Part shown: positions 32,754-41,601 of the stretch, in pieces
Numbering within the stretch: position 1 is the stretch's first letter
How the letters are laid out: each line of letters begins with the position of its first letter
Source: Rhodoferax sp.
Lineage (GTDB): Bacteria > Pseudomonadota > Gammaproteobacteria > Burkholderiales > Burkholderiaceae_C
Assembly: GCF_028688795.1 (NCBI RefSeq)
Contig: NZ_JAQTXM010000007.1
Coordinates: 98,561 to 162,560, forward strand
DNA: 64,000 nt
Direction of reading: 5' to 3'
Translations under genes and position numbers: made by a program
The notes under the pieces: model-generated
The model's input: only the letters and a program-made list of their open reading frames with translations
The model's database searches: none
What the model was told of the DNA's origin: nothing

Positions 32754-34556
32754 ATGAGCGTGCGTGATGTCCTCTCCCCCTTCACTGCGTGGAAAAACGT
32801 TTTCCGCGACCCGGTGACCATTCCTGACCCGTTCAACGACCGCCCTGGCGCACCGCGCTACCGTGGTTTTCACCAGAACGACATTGTCAAATGCATTGGT
32901 TGCGGCACCTGTGAAACCATTTGCCAAAACGGTGCCATTGACATGGTGCCGGTTGAAGGCATCTCTGCCAAGCAAGGCGACTCTGGCCTGCGCCCCAACA
33001 TCGACTACGGCCGCTGCTGCTGGTGCGCCCTGTGTGTGGATGTGTGCATGACCGGCTCGCTCACCATGAGCAACGCCTACACCTGGGTCGAGAGTGACCC
33101 GGATGCATTCAGGTTCACACCCGGTGTGGACAAAAAACATTGGGACAACGCCGAGCTGGGCTACCAACGCCCCGAAGGCCATCGCCTCACTGAGCCTGAT
33201 CGCATCGAGATGCATGAGATGGCCCCCGAGGCGCGCATTTGCTCCTTCGCCGAGATCGTGGACGGCTACTCGGTCGAGCAGGCCAAGCTGGAAGCCGACC
33301 GCTGCGTGTCTTGCGGCCTGTGCATTGCCACTTGCCCCACCCACATGTCAATTCCGCAGTACATCGCTGCTGTGCGAGATGGCGACTATGAGCGTGGCAT
33401 TGAGCTGCTGTATGAAACCAATCCGTTCTCAGGCATCTGTGGCCGGGTTTGCACCCACAAGTGTGAAACCTCATGTGCCTCGCGCCATGAAGGTGACCCG
33501 ATTGCCATTCGTTGGCTCAAACGCCACATCATGGACCAAGTGCCGTTTGAGCGCCGCCGCGAAATCGTGGGCGGCAAGCACTTGCCCGCCACAGGCAAAA
33601 AAGTCGCCATCGTGGGCGCAGGGCCCGCAGGTTTGACCGCTGCGTTTGACCTGGCCAAGCTTGGCCACAGCGTCACGGTGTTTGAGGCGCTGGATGCCCC
33701 CGGCGGCATGACGCGCTGGGGCATTCCTGAATACCGCCTGCCCTATGACGTGATTGACGAAGACGTGGACATTATCCGCTCAGTGGGCGTGGACATTCGC
33801 TGCAATGTGCGCATTGGCACCGACATCACGCTCGATGAACTGCACAACACCCACGACGCTGTGTTGCTTGGCCTGGGTTTGCAACTGGGCCGCGCCACCC
33901 GCACACCTGGCAGTGACCACCCCGATGTGCGCAAAGCGGTCGATTTGCTGCGCCAGGCCACTTCATGTGAAGATTTCGGCACACCCCGTGAAGCGGTGGT
34001 GATTGGCGGCGGAAACGTGGCCATGGACATTGCCCGCACGCTGGCACGCCTGCAAAAGGCTGCCTATGGCGAGGTCAAGGTCACCCTGACCGCGCTGGAA
34101 GACAAGGCGCACTTTTTGGCTGACGCGGATGAAATCAAGGAAGCCGGCGAAGAAGGTGTGCACATCATCGATGCCCGTGGGCCACAACAAGTGATGCTGC
34201 AAGACGGCAAGGTGACAGGCCTGAAAACCTGGCGCGCCAAGGCCATTTTTGACGAACAAGGCCGCTTTGCCCCCAGCTTTGATGCCTCTGACGAGCAAAT
34301 TCATGCGGGCAGCATGGTGGTCGAAGCCATTGGTCAGATGACCGATGCATCCCTGCTGGGCGATGCGCTGACCGAGCAACTGGTTTGGCAGCGTGGCCGC
34401 TTGCAGGTGGATGCGGGTGGCCGCACCAGTGAAGCCTGGCTGTGGGCCGCAGGCGACATGGTGCGTGGGCCAGACGTGGTGACCGCAGTCGCCGACGGGC
34501 ACCGCGTGGCCGCTAGCATTCACTCAACTTTGATTCCTATAGAGGTGACCGCATGA
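32754..34556 (+). CDS. MbhN-type polyferredoxin fused to FAD/NAD(P)H oxidoreductase (GltD/NfnB-like)
   Basis: Fusion protein of 600 residues. The N-terminal ferredoxin part resembles NuoI/MbhN, with CIGCGTCETIC (Cys47 onward) and CCWCALCVDVC near residue 88. A third site CVSCGLCIATC near residue 183 and CGRVCTHKCETSC near residue 227 match the FeS domain of GltD-type proteins. Then come an FAD motif (VAIVGAGPAGLTAAFDLAKL near residue 284) and an NAD(P) motif (VVIGGGNVAMDIARTLARL near residue 417). It would link the complex directly to NAD(P)(H), removing the need for free ferredoxin. The start follows the large-subunit stop by 2 bp. Confidence 0.85.
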   Translation: MSVRDVLSPFTAWKNVFRDPVTIPDPFNDRPGAPRYRGFHQNDIVKCIGCGTCETICQNGAIDMVPVEGISAKQGDSGLRPNIDYGRCCWCALCVDVCMTGSLTMSNAYTWVESDPDAFRFTPGVDKKHWDNAELGYQRPEGHRLTEPDRIEMHEMAPEARICSFAEIVDGYSVEQAKLEADRCVSCGLCIATCPTHMSIPQYIAAVRDGDYERGIELLYETNPFSGICGRVCTHKCETSCASRHEGDPIAIRWLKRHIMDQVPFERRREIVGGKHLPATGKKVAIVGAGPAGLTAAFDLAKLGHSVTVFEALDAPGGMTRWGIPEYRLPYDVIDEDVDIIRSVGVDIRCNVRIGTDITLDELHNTHDAVLLGLGLQLGRATRTPGSDHPDVRKAVDLLRQATSCEDFGTPREAVVIGGGNVAMDIARTLARLQKAAYGEVKVTLTALEDKAHFLADADEIKEAGEEGVHIIDARGPQQVMLQDGKVTGLKTWRAKAIFDEQGRFAPSFDASDEQIHAGSMVVEAIGQMTDASLLGDALTEQLVWQRGRLQVDAGGRTSEAWLWAAGDMVRGPDVVTAVADGHRVAASIHSTLIPIEVTA

Positions 34557-35056
34557 CCCAAGCCGTTCGTCGAATTGATGTGTTGCGCAACACCACCAGC
34601 GTGGCCGAGATTTTGCAAGTGGCCACCAGCTTTGAGGCCAATGCGCGTGATTTTTACACCGACCTGATCCCCAAAGTGAGCAAGCAAATTCGCTACTTGG
34701 TGGAAGAACTTGCGACTGAAGAGCAGGGCCACTTTGACTTGCTGAACACCTTGAGTGCGCGCGAAGACCTGGCGGAGCAGGTCAAGCTGCTCATCCAGCA
34801 GCCCGCCAGCGACAGCAAGTTCTCAGACAGCCTGCATGTGCCCAGCTTGGGTGAGCACCCGGATGACCAGGCCGTGCTGCAATACGCCATGGGGCGCGAG
34901 CACATTGCCATGACGCATTACACCGAGTTGGCCAAAACCGCGCCGGAGGGCCCGATTCAGGAGTTGTTTCAGTTTCTGGCCAGCGAAGAAACCACGCACA
35001 AGCTGGAGCTGGAAAAGCTCTACTACCAAATCGTACACCGGGGTGGCGGGGTTTAG
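34553..35056 (+). CDS. Ferritin-like diiron protein at the end of the complex operon
   Basis: Protein of 167 residues with the four-helix ferritin/rubrerythrin pattern. Metal-ligand motifs are visible: SFEANARDFY near residue 24, LATEEQGHFDLL near residue 55, GREHIAMTHY near residue 115 and ASEETTHKLELEK near residue 141 (E-x-x-H pairs). There is no rubredoxin tail. The start overlaps the stop of the fusion gene by 4 bp, so it is made together with the complex. It may protect FeS centres from peroxide or oxygen; that is inference. Confidence 0.72.
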   Translation: MTQAVRRIDVLRNTTSVAEILQVATSFEANARDFYTDLIPKVSKQIRYLVEELATEEQGHFDLLNTLSAREDLAEQVKLLIQQPASDSKFSDSLHVPSLGEHPDDQAVLQYAMGREHIAMTHYTELAKTAPEGPIQELFQFLASEETTHKLELEKLYYQIVHRGGGV

Positions 35057-35063
35057 TGGTTGT

Positions 35064-35126
35064 TTATATAAGAAATAAGCCTCTAGCCCTTGATGAATAT
35101 GCGTAAGCAGCTATCAGTAATATAGC
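35064..35126 (+). repeat. Extragenic repeat, copy 2
   Basis: TATATAAGAAATAAGCCTCT, then AGCCCTTGATGAATATGCGT, then AAGCAGCTATCAGTAATATA and a final GC. It belongs to a repeat family (four copies in the window) between genes; the same family is familiar from Comamonadaceae genomes. Confidence 0.65.
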
Positions 35127-35187
35127 GGCTGTTGGTTTGTTTCGTTGATGTCACGGGCAGTTTGGCGTGGCTGGGTTGAGTGGCTGT

Positions 35188-35252
35188 TTTATATAAAAAA
35201 ATAGGCTTCTAGCCTTTTATATACATGCGCAAGCAGCTATAAATAACATAGT
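35188..35252 (+). repeat. Extragenic repeat, copy 3
   Basis: Second copy in the same spacer, same orientation, about 125 bp after copy 2, with AATAGGCTTCTAGCC, ATGCGCAAGCAGCTAT and AACATAG. It lies just before the convergent end of cbbO and may form a hairpin with partner copies in a transcript. Confidence 0.65.
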
Positions 35253-35261
35253 AAAAATAGT

Positions 35262-37559
35262 TCATCGCGTCAGCGCCATGAACAGCTTGGGCAGTTGCTC
35301 CGGCAGGCTTGCAATGTTGTCAATCACCGTGTACTGGCGGCCAAAAATGTCGCTCACATAAGCATCGGCCGCCGCATCCAGGTTGATGCAGTAGGTGAAG
35401 ATGCCTTGGTTGTCCAGCTCACGCACGGCTTGGTGGGCGTCTTCAATCAGCAGGCGTTCGTCGTGCGCGTCAATGTCTGACGGCTGGCCATCGGTCAGCA
35501 CCAGCAGCAGTTTTTTGTCAGCTTGCTGCGTGCCCAGTGTGTGCGCTGCGTGGCGCATGGCCGCGCCCATGCGGGTGCTGTAACCGGCCTGCATGGCAGC
35601 CAGTCGGGCCTTGACATCATCCCCCCAGCGCTCGCCAAAACCTTTCAGGTGCAGGTAACGCACGTCATGGCGGGTGTTGGAATGAAAGCCGGCAATGGCA
35701 AACGGGTCGCCCAGTTGTTCAATGGCCCAAGCCAGCATGGATGCTGCTTCTTGGCTGAGCTGCAGCACGGTTTGATCGGAGCCACGGGCTTTTTCGTTGA
35801 GAGACTGCGACAGGTCCAGCAGCAGGGTGACGGCAATGCTGCGGCCATCGGTGGTGTGGCTCATGTTGATGCGTGGGTCGGGCTGGCTACCGGCGCGCAG
35901 GTCAATCAGCGAGCGAATCGCCACGTCCAGGTCCAATTCGCTGCCGTCTTCCTGGTAACGCACACGCACTTTGTCTTGCGGTTTGAGTAAGTCCAGTAGG
36001 CGCTTGAGTCGTTTGGTCAGCGCACTGTGTTTGGCCAGCAGCGCGTCAATGTCGGCAGCGTTGCCACTGGGGTGCAGCCGCTCGTACAGGCTGACCCAGT
36101 CGGGGCGGAAGGTCTGGCTGGTGTAGTCCCATTCCGGGTAATGGCGGGGTGGCAGGCTTTGAATCTCTTGCGTGGGCGGCGTTTGGTCGGGCGCCTCGAA
36201 CGATTCTTCGTCATCCGAGAGTTCATGAAAGCGCCACAGGTGGCGGTTGTCGTCGCGGTAGTCCACCTCGGTGTCTTTGAACCAGGTGTTGGGCAACTGG
36301 TCGCTTTGCAGACGGGTTTTGCCCAGATAACTCAAGGCCAAGCCAGCCATCTCTGACGTGCTCGATTCTCCTTGCGCCAGCAGGGCGTGAAAGCGTTGTA
36401 CCCAGTCGGTCAGTTGCACTTGCTCGAACCGTTTGAGTGGATTCGTCGAGGTGGGTGACAGCAGCGCGCGTGATAGCAGGGCCAACCGGTGGCGCAGGCA
36501 GGAATGCGTGGCCGGGTTGCAGGCGCCCTCTATGGGTGTCGGGTGCAGGGCCATGAAGATGCGGCGCAGGCCGGGGTAGTCGCGCATGGCAAGAGCTTCA
36601 ACGCGTGAATCTTCAAAACACTCAATCGCCATGCGCTGCGCCGGGCTGAAGTTGTCGCCAAAAATGGCGGTGCTCCAGCGCTTGTGCGCGGCGATGTGGG
36701 CCAGCGCAGCGCGGTAGCGGTCCAGACCGCTTATCCCGGCACGTTCGTCATACACATCCGGCATGCGGATGCCCATGGCATCAAAGTAGGGCATGGGCTG
36801 GCGTTGCACGTTGAACGCGGTGGAGTAGGGCACCAGCACATCCGCGTCTTGCCATAGGGCGCGCAGGTACAAATCCAGCGCTCGGGTGTGGTCCATCAAA
36901 AGTGTGCCGTGGCGCTCGCGCTGCAGCACGGCGCGGCTGTCGGCAGAGGTCAGTGAAAAATAATCACGCTGCTGTTCGGGGTGGTGGCTGTAGTTGCGAA
37001 TGCCGTAGTCCACCCAGTGGCTCAAGCCCTGCAGGCTGAGCAGTTCAAGCAATTGGGGCGATTTTTCAAAAAAAACAGTCAGGCTGGGGCTGGCATAGGT
37101 TTTGTGGATGCCGTGAATGGAGCTGCTGGTGCGCTCCATCAACATCAGGGTCAAATCCAGGTAGTGCTGCAACTGCGCCTGTGTGGGCAGCCGCCGGGCC
37201 ACTGGCGCCAGGGCCTGCAAAAAGGGTGCAATGGCGTCGCTGTTGGGCGATTTGTTGATCAGCTTGACGGCCGCCATCACTGGGCTCAAGGCGTCTTCGC
37301 CCACCAACTGCGCCACACGGGGCCATTCCTGCAAAAAAATCAGCACAGGCTCAGCACCGCGCCCCATCTTGCCCAAAAAGCGGGCTTGTGCCAGGTAGTC
37401 ATCCAGGCCTTCAACGCTCAGCTTGGCGTTGGCTTCAAGCATGCAAGCGGCAAACACGTCGGCCACTTGGGGAAAGCCGCAGGCCAGCTGTGCGCGCCAA
37501 ATCTGCAGTTGCTCAGCGTTGGGCGCTACGGCCATTGGGGTGTGGATGAGGTTTGTCAT
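35262..37559 (-). CDS. cbbO: RuBisCO activase subunit CbbO (von Willebrand A domain)
   Basis: Protein of 765 residues of the CbbO/NorD family. The C-terminal von Willebrand factor A domain has a MIDAS site D-x-S-x-S in LLLDLSQSLNEKARG near residue 580. Most of the N-terminal part is helical. With CbbQ it forms a motor that clears inhibitors from RuBisCO. The ATG at 37559 is used; a TTG at 37577 would add six residues. It lies 30 bp after cbbQ on the same strand. NorD of nitric oxide reductase operons is the other relative, but the gene neighbours favour CbbO. Confidence 0.85.
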   Translation of the reverse strand: MTNLIHTPMAVAPNAEQLQIWRAQLACGFPQVADVFAACMLEANAKLSVEGLDDYLAQARFLGKMGRGAEPVLIFLQEWPRVAQLVGEDALSPVMAAVKLINKSPNSDAIAPFLQALAPVARRLPTQAQLQHYLDLTLMLMERTSSSIHGIHKTYASPSLTVFFEKSPQLLELLSLQGLSHWVDYGIRNYSHHPEQQRDYFSLTSADSRAVLQRERHGTLLMDHTRALDLYLRALWQDADVLVPYSTAFNVQRQPMPYFDAMGIRMPDVYDERAGISGLDRYRAALAHIAAHKRWSTAIFGDNFSPAQRMAIECFEDSRVEALAMRDYPGLRRIFMALHPTPIEGACNPATHSCLRHRLALLSRALLSPTSTNPLKRFEQVQLTDWVQRFHALLAQGESSTSEMAGLALSYLGKTRLQSDQLPNTWFKDTEVDYRDDNRHLWRFHELSDDEESFEAPDQTPPTQEIQSLPPRHYPEWDYTSQTFRPDWVSLYERLHPSGNAADIDALLAKHSALTKRLKRLLDLLKPQDKVRVRYQEDGSELDLDVAIRSLIDLRAGSQPDPRINMSHTTDGRSIAVTLLLDLSQSLNEKARGSDQTVLQLSQEAASMLAWAIEQLGDPFAIAGFHSNTRHDVRYLHLKGFGERWGDDVKARLAAMQAGYSTRMGAAMRHAAHTLGTQQADKKLLLVLTDGQPSDIDAHDERLLIEDAHQAVRELDNQGIFTYCINLDAAADAYVSDIFGRQYTVIDNIASLPEQLPKLFMALTR

Positions 37560-37589
37560 GGTGAGCAAGCGCGGCAAGCCATGACGCTT

Positions 37590-38396
37590 TTAGCCAAACA
37601 CCGCATCAATGGCATGGTCCAGCGTGGCGCGAATGTCGGCATCGTCCGTAATGGGCCGCACCAGCGCCATGCGGCAGGCGTCTACCGGCGCCACATCGCC
37701 CCGCATCAGCGTAGCGGCATACACCAGCAGGCGGGTGGAAATGCCTTCATCAAGCCCGTGGCCCTTCAGCGCCCGCGCCGTGCCACCAATTTTGACCAGC
37801 CGCACGGCATCGGCTAACGGAAGGCCGGTCTCGGTAGCGACGATGCTGGCCTCTAACTCGGGCGGGGGGTAGTCAAAGTCAAATCCGACAAAGCGCTGTT
37901 TGGTGCTTTGTTTCAGGTCTTTCATCAGGCTCTGGTAGCCGGGGTTGTAGGAGATGACCAGTTGAAAGTCGGGGTGTGCCTGGATCAGCTCGCCCTTTTT
38001 GTCCAGCGGCAACTGGCGGCGGTGGTCGGTCAAGGGGTGAATCACCACTGTGGTGTCCTGGCGCGCTTCGACAATTTCGTCCAAGTAACAAATGGCGCCA
38101 ATGCGTGCCGCTGTGGCCAGTGGGCCGTCGAGCCAGCGGGTGCCGTTGGCTTCCAGCAGGTAGCGGCCGACCAGGTCAGAGGCGGTCATGTCTTCGTTGC
38201 AGGCCACGGTAATGAGGGGTTTGCCCAGTTTCCAGGCCATGTATTCGATAAAGCGCGATTTGCCGCAGCCGGTGGGGCCTTTGACCATGACCGGTAACCT
38301 TGCTTTGTACGCGGCTTCATACAGGGCCACTTCGTTGCTTTGTGGCTGGTAGAAGGGCTCTTGGGTGATGCTGTATTGCTGTGCCAGGTTTGTCAT
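37590..38396 (-). CDS. cbbQ: RuBisCO activase AAA+ subunit CbbQ
   Basis: MoxR-class AAA+ ATPase of 268 residues with Walker [11 protein letters not shown] (residues 40-49), Walker [12 protein letters not shown] (Asp106-Glu107) and downstream sensor segment [11 protein letters not shown]. With CbbO it remodels inhibited RuBisCO using ATP. It is upstream of cbbO in the same direction and 572 bp downstream of cbbM, with a large inverted repeat in the gap. NorQ is a close relative; the cbbM neighbour supports CbbQ. Confidence 0.88.
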   Translation of the reverse strand: MTNLAQQYSITQEPFYQPQSNEVALYEAAYKARLPVMVKGPTGCGKSRFIEYMAWKLGKPLITVACNEDMTASDLVGRYLLEANGTRWLDGPLATAARIGAICYLDEIVEARQDTTVVIHPLTDHRRQLPLDKKGELIQAHPDFQLVISYNPGYQSLMKDLKQSTKQRFVGFDFDYPPPELEASIVATETGLPLADAVRLVKIGGTARALKGHGLDEGISTRLLVYAATLMRGDVAPVDACRMALVRPITDDADIRATLDHAIDAVFG

Positions 38397-38968
38397 TGCG
38401 GGTTCCTGTGTGATCGTTTTGGAAGTCGGGTTACAGAGGATAGTCGTCCGGGGAGCTTATCCGGTGGCACCTACTGCGGACATTGTTGGTTTAACCCGCA
38501 GCGCACGTTGTGTGTCCGATTCCGCGAATGTCCCCCGGCTCGGGCTACGCCCGAACCTCCTCCTTGATTTCGCTACATCAGACACCCAACGCACGCTGCT
38601 TGACGTGTGTGATGTGCCTGCCTGCATTCAACTTCAAGTTGTTGCGTTGTTGTGGAACCGCAGCGCGCGCTGGATGCCTGCCATGAATACCAAAAACGTT
38701 TCAGGCATGTTGTGATGGGTTGTCCTGCATAGCAAAATCAAGGAGGAGAAAGTGGCCGCAGGCCGCTTTCGGGGGACATTCGCGGCGCAGGGCAACCCGT
38801 CGCAACGTGACCATCACGAAAAGCTGCCCCCAGCAAGCTGACCCCACTAAATCACGCCACAAAAGCAACGCAGGGTAGCCCGCCACAACATGCCTCCCAA
38901 AAAAGCTGAGCATTCCATCCCGTCGCAACATGCCTTACGCAAAAACTGCGCAAGGCATGTAACTGTGC
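38397..38968. other. Spacer between cbbM and cbbQ with a large inverted repeat
   Basis: About 570 bp without a supported gene. It is dominated by two inverted repeat arms (38524-38575 and 38730-38783) and G/C-rich sequence; short open readings here lack a ribosome-binding site and family likeness. The repeat may reduce transcription from cbbM into cbbQO. Confidence 0.5.
38524..38783. repeat. Inverted repeat pair in the cbbM-cbbQ spacer
   Basis: Left arm 38524-38575 contains GCGAATGTCCCCCG and CCTCCTCCTTGATTTCGCTA. Right arm 38730-38783 contains TAGCAAAATCAAGGAGGAG and CGGGGGACATTCGC, the reverse complement with small internal differences. The arms are about 155 bp apart. It looks like two inverted copies of a short dispersed repeat rather than one terminator. 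Confidence 0.6.
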
Positions 38969-40351
38969 TTACTTATGCACGCCCAGCTTCTCGCGCCAGC
39001 CTGGGAACAGCTTGTCAGCATCCCCCGGGAACGACTCGAACGCACGGGCAAATTCCTTGTGCTCTTTGGCAAATTCGATCGGATCGGCACCGGCTTTCCA
39101 GCACTCATACGATTGGCGCAGGGAAATAGCACCGGCGGCAGGTGAGTCGATGTGGCCGTAAGAGCCGCCACCCGAGGTGTTGATCACGTTGCCGTGGCCC
39201 AGATTCTGGAAGAAGCCTGGCAGACGCAGCGCGTTCATGCCGCCCGAGATGATCGGGGTGGTAGGCTTCATGCCATACCATTTTTGGAAGTAAACCGGGC
39301 CTTGGCACTCGTCACGCTCAATCATGTAAGCGATCTGGCGGTCGTCGTTCTCGCCTTCCATCTTGCCATAGCCCATGGTGCCGACGTGGATGCCGCTGGC
39401 CCCTTGCAAGCGCGAAATCTTGGCCAGCACGAAGGCGGTGTAGCCGCGCTTGGCAGATGGCGAGGTGATCATGCCGTGACCGGCGCGGTGGTAGTGCAGG
39501 TACTGGTTGGGGTACTGGCGGCGTGCGGTGGTGATCATGCCGGGGCCGCCGACAAAACCGTCGACCAGGAACGCCACTTTGTCTGCATCCGGGCCAAAAG
39601 ACTCCAGAATGAAGTCAGCGCGGGCACACATTTCGTAGTGGTCATCGGCGGTGATGTTGGCCGAGAACAGCTTGGCTTGGCCGGTTTCGTCCTGAGCGCG
39701 TTTCATGGCGTCATAGACCAGCGGGTAGACCTTCTTGGCCGGGCAGAACACCTGGTTGCCTTGGGGTTCGTCGTTCTTAATGAAGTCGCCCCCCAGCCAA
39801 AACTGGTAAGCCGCTGCCGCAAACGGCTCAGGGCGCAGGCCCAACTTGGGCTTGATGATGGTGCCGGCAATGTAGCCACCGTCCTTGATGGGGCGGCCCA
39901 GAATGCGCCACATGTCAGAGATGTCTTTGCTCGGGCCATCAAACAACTGGATGGCGCGTTCTGGAAAATAGATGTCGTGAATCTTGCCGTGCTCAATGTC
40001 GCCCATGCCTTGGTTGTTGCCAATGATCAGCGTCAAGATTGACACCATCATCATGCGGCCATCGGTGATGTTGCGGTCGAACAGGTCCATCGGGTAGGCA
40101 ATGCGCATGTCCTCGGTGGCTTCGTCGATGTAGTACACCAGCGCGTCCAGGCCGCGGGTGAAATCGTCGGTGGTGGAGACTTCCACATTGGTGCCAGTGG
40201 AGGACTCGGCAGCAAAGTGGGCGGCGCAGGTCAAGTAGCTGCCAAAGCCGGGTTTCTGCTTCATCTTGTAGGCGACGAGGATGTGCTTGCCGCCGGCAAT
40301 GAGGTCTTCTTCCTTGAGGCTCAAGTCAGCGTAACGGTTCGATTGATCCAT
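38969..40351 (-). CDS. cbbM: Form II ribulose-bisphosphate carboxylase CbbM
   Basis: Form II RuBisCO of 460 residues, fixing CO2 on ribulose 1,5-bisphosphate. The active-site lysine is Lys167 in [11 protein letters not shown], the carbamylated lysine Lys192 in [11 protein letters not shown], and loop 6 [14 protein letters not shown] carries the mobile lysine near residue 330. The sequence is full length with no break. AGGAG lies before the ATG. Form II enzymes suit high CO2 and low O2. No small subunit is encoded nearby, as expected. No cbbR gene lies in the window. Confidence 0.96.
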   Translation of the reverse strand: MDQSNRYADLSLKEEDLIAGGKHILVAYKMKQKPGFGSYLTCAAHFAAESSTGTNVEVSTTDDFTRGLDALVYYIDEATEDMRIAYPMDLFDRNITDGRMMMVSILTLIIGNNQGMGDIEHGKIHDIYFPERAIQLFDGPSKDISDMWRILGRPIKDGGYIAGTIIKPKLGLRPEPFAAAAYQFWLGGDFIKNDEPQGNQVFCPAKKVYPLVYDAMKRAQDETGQAKLFSANITADDHYEMCARADFILESFGPDADKVAFLVDGFVGGPGMITTARRQYPNQYLHYHRAGHGMITSPSAKRGYTAFVLAKISRLQGASGIHVGTMGYGKMEGENDDRQIAYMIERDECQGPVYFQKWYGMKPTTPIISGGMNALRLPGFFQNLGHGNVINTSGGGSYGHIDSPAAGAISLRQSYECWKAGADPIEFAKEHKEFARAFESFPGDADKLFPGWREKLGVHK

Positions 40352-40419
40352 GTGAAATCTCCTGTTGTTGATAACGAAAGGTGGCGATGGGTTGAACTAT
40401 AGGCAGGCTTATTCATCAT

Positions 40420-40450
40420 GAAAATTCAAATATATTGATTTTCAAATCAG
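40420..40450 (-). promoter_or_regulatory. AT-rich dyads upstream of cbbM
   Basis: Overlapping inverted repeats: GAAAAT ... ATTTTC (40420-40442) and TTGATTT-TC-AAATCAG (40435-40450), about 70-100 bp before the cbbM start. LysR-type CbbR proteins bind T-N11-A dyads in such places, so this is a candidate CbbR site. Motif-based only. Confidence 0.4.
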
Positions 40451-40533
40451 TTTTTTCTGATGAGTTGAGGTGTGCGTGATAAAAGACAATCACAACCCTG
40501 TACAAACCTGTTTTTTGCCCTAAAGGAGTCCTC

Positions 40534-41301
40534 ATGCCCATCGTCGTGTTCAACCAAAAAGGAGGCGTTGGCAAGTCCACCATCACATGCAACCTGGCCG
40601 CCATCAGCGCCAGTCAGGGCTTGCGCACACTGGTGATTGACCTGGACCCACAAGGCAACTCCACCAGCTACCTGCTGGGCATCACTGCCAAAGACGATCA
40701 GCCCACTGTGGCCGGATTTTTTGAGCACTCGCTGAGCTACAGTTTCAAGACCATTCCGCCCACGGATTTCATCGTCCAGACACCGTTTGAGAATCTTGAT
40801 GTGATGCCTTCCAGTGCGGCCCTCACCGAGTTACAGGTCAAGCTCGAATCGCGCCAAAAAATCTACAAGTTGCGTGAAGCGCTGCAGCAACTGGCCGACG
40901 CTTATGACCGCATCTACATTGACACCGCGCCTGCGCTCAACTTTTACACCCGTGCCGCCCTGATTGGCGCCACCGGTTGCCTGATTCCGTTTGATTGCGA
41001 CAGCTTCTCACGCCAGGCGCTGTACGCGTTGATGGACAGCGTGCAAGAGATTCGTGCGGACCACAACCCCGATCTGCAGGTGGATGGCATCGTGGTGAAC
41101 CAGTTCCAGGCCCGTGCAAATTTGCCCCAGCGTATGGTGGCTGAGTTGATTGAAGAAGGTTTGCCGGTGCTGCAGCCGTATTTGCCGTCGTCAGTGAAGA
41201 TCAGGGAGTCGCACGAGCAGGCCATGCCGATGATTTACCTGGACCCCAACCACAAGATCACGCTGGCGATGGTGGCGCTGCACGACGGGCTGCGCCGCTA
41301 A
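40534..41301 (+). CDS. ParA-family partition ATPase
   Basis: P-loop ATPase of 255 residues of the ParA/MinD group, with the deviant Walker [18 protein letters not shown] (residues 6-22), switch [17 protein letters not shown] near residue 38, and [13 protein letters not shown] near residue 128. AAAGGAG precedes the ATG. It stands alone without parB, so it may segregate another cargo than the chromosome. A divergent spacer of 182 bp separates it from cbbM; an extragenic repeat follows. Confidence 0.85.
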   Translation: MPIVVFNQKGGVGKSTITCNLAAISASQGLRTLVIDLDPQGNSTSYLLGITAKDDQPTVAGFFEHSLSYSFKTIPPTDFIVQTPFENLDVMPSSAALTELQVKLESRQKIYKLREALQQLADAYDRIYIDTAPALNFYTRAALIGATGCLIPFDCDSFSRQALYALMDSVQEIRADHNPDLQVDGIVVNQFQARANLPQRMVAELIEEGLPVLQPYLPSSVKIRESHEQAMPMIYLDPNHKITLAMVALHDGLRR

Positions 41302-41328
41302 TTTGATCCGCAACCCTGCTTGTTTTAT

Positions 41329-41394
41329 TGCTATAAATAAAATAGCTTCATGCGCTTATTTCATAAGGGCTGCAGCTTATTTTCTTATAAATTA
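41329..41394 (-). repeat. Extragenic repeat, copy 4 (opposite orientation)
   Basis: Reverse complement reads ATAAGCTGCAGCCCTTATGA, then AATAAGCGCATGAAGCTATT and ATTTATAGC, matching the copies at 35064-35126 and 35188-35252. It lies between the convergent ends of the ParA gene and yacG. Confidence 0.65.
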
Positions 41395-41601
41395 AACGTG
41401 GGTCGGGTCGGTGGCATCGTCAGATGGCGTGTCTGCGGGCATCGTGAACCGCTCGCTGGCCCACGCCCCAAGGTCAATTTGTTTGCAGCGCTCGCTGCAA
41501 AAAGGTCGAAACGGGTTGCTGGGGGCGTAGATACTGACACCGCCACAGGTCGGGCAGGTGACCTGTTTCACTGGGGCGTCGCTTTGGACAGCCTGCTTCA
41601 T
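41392..41601 (-). CDS. yacG: DNA gyrase inhibitor YacG
   Basis: Small zinc protein of 69 residues with the four-cysteine ligand set in VTCPTCGG near residue 15 and RPFCSERCKQIDLGAW near residue 32, typical of YacG, which inhibits gyrase. The ATG at 41601 overlaps the zapD stop (ATGA), which decides the start over a GTG two codons earlier. The C-terminal tail is acidic and unordered. It belongs to the widely kept coaE-zapD-yacG order. Confidence 0.9.
   Translation of the reverse strand: MKQAVQSDAPVKQVTCPTCGGVSIYAPSNPFRPFCSERCKQIDLGAWASERFTMPADTPSDDATDPTHV

Noticed and set aside
29479..34556. A group 4 [NiFe] hydrogenase
   Set aside because: The large subunit lacks the C-terminal DPCxxC ligands and no hydrogenase maturation genes are nearby.
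35262..38396. norQ-norD of a nitric oxide reductase operon
   Set aside because: No norB or norC is near, while cbbM is adjacent and on the same strand; CbbQ-CbbO is the better reading.
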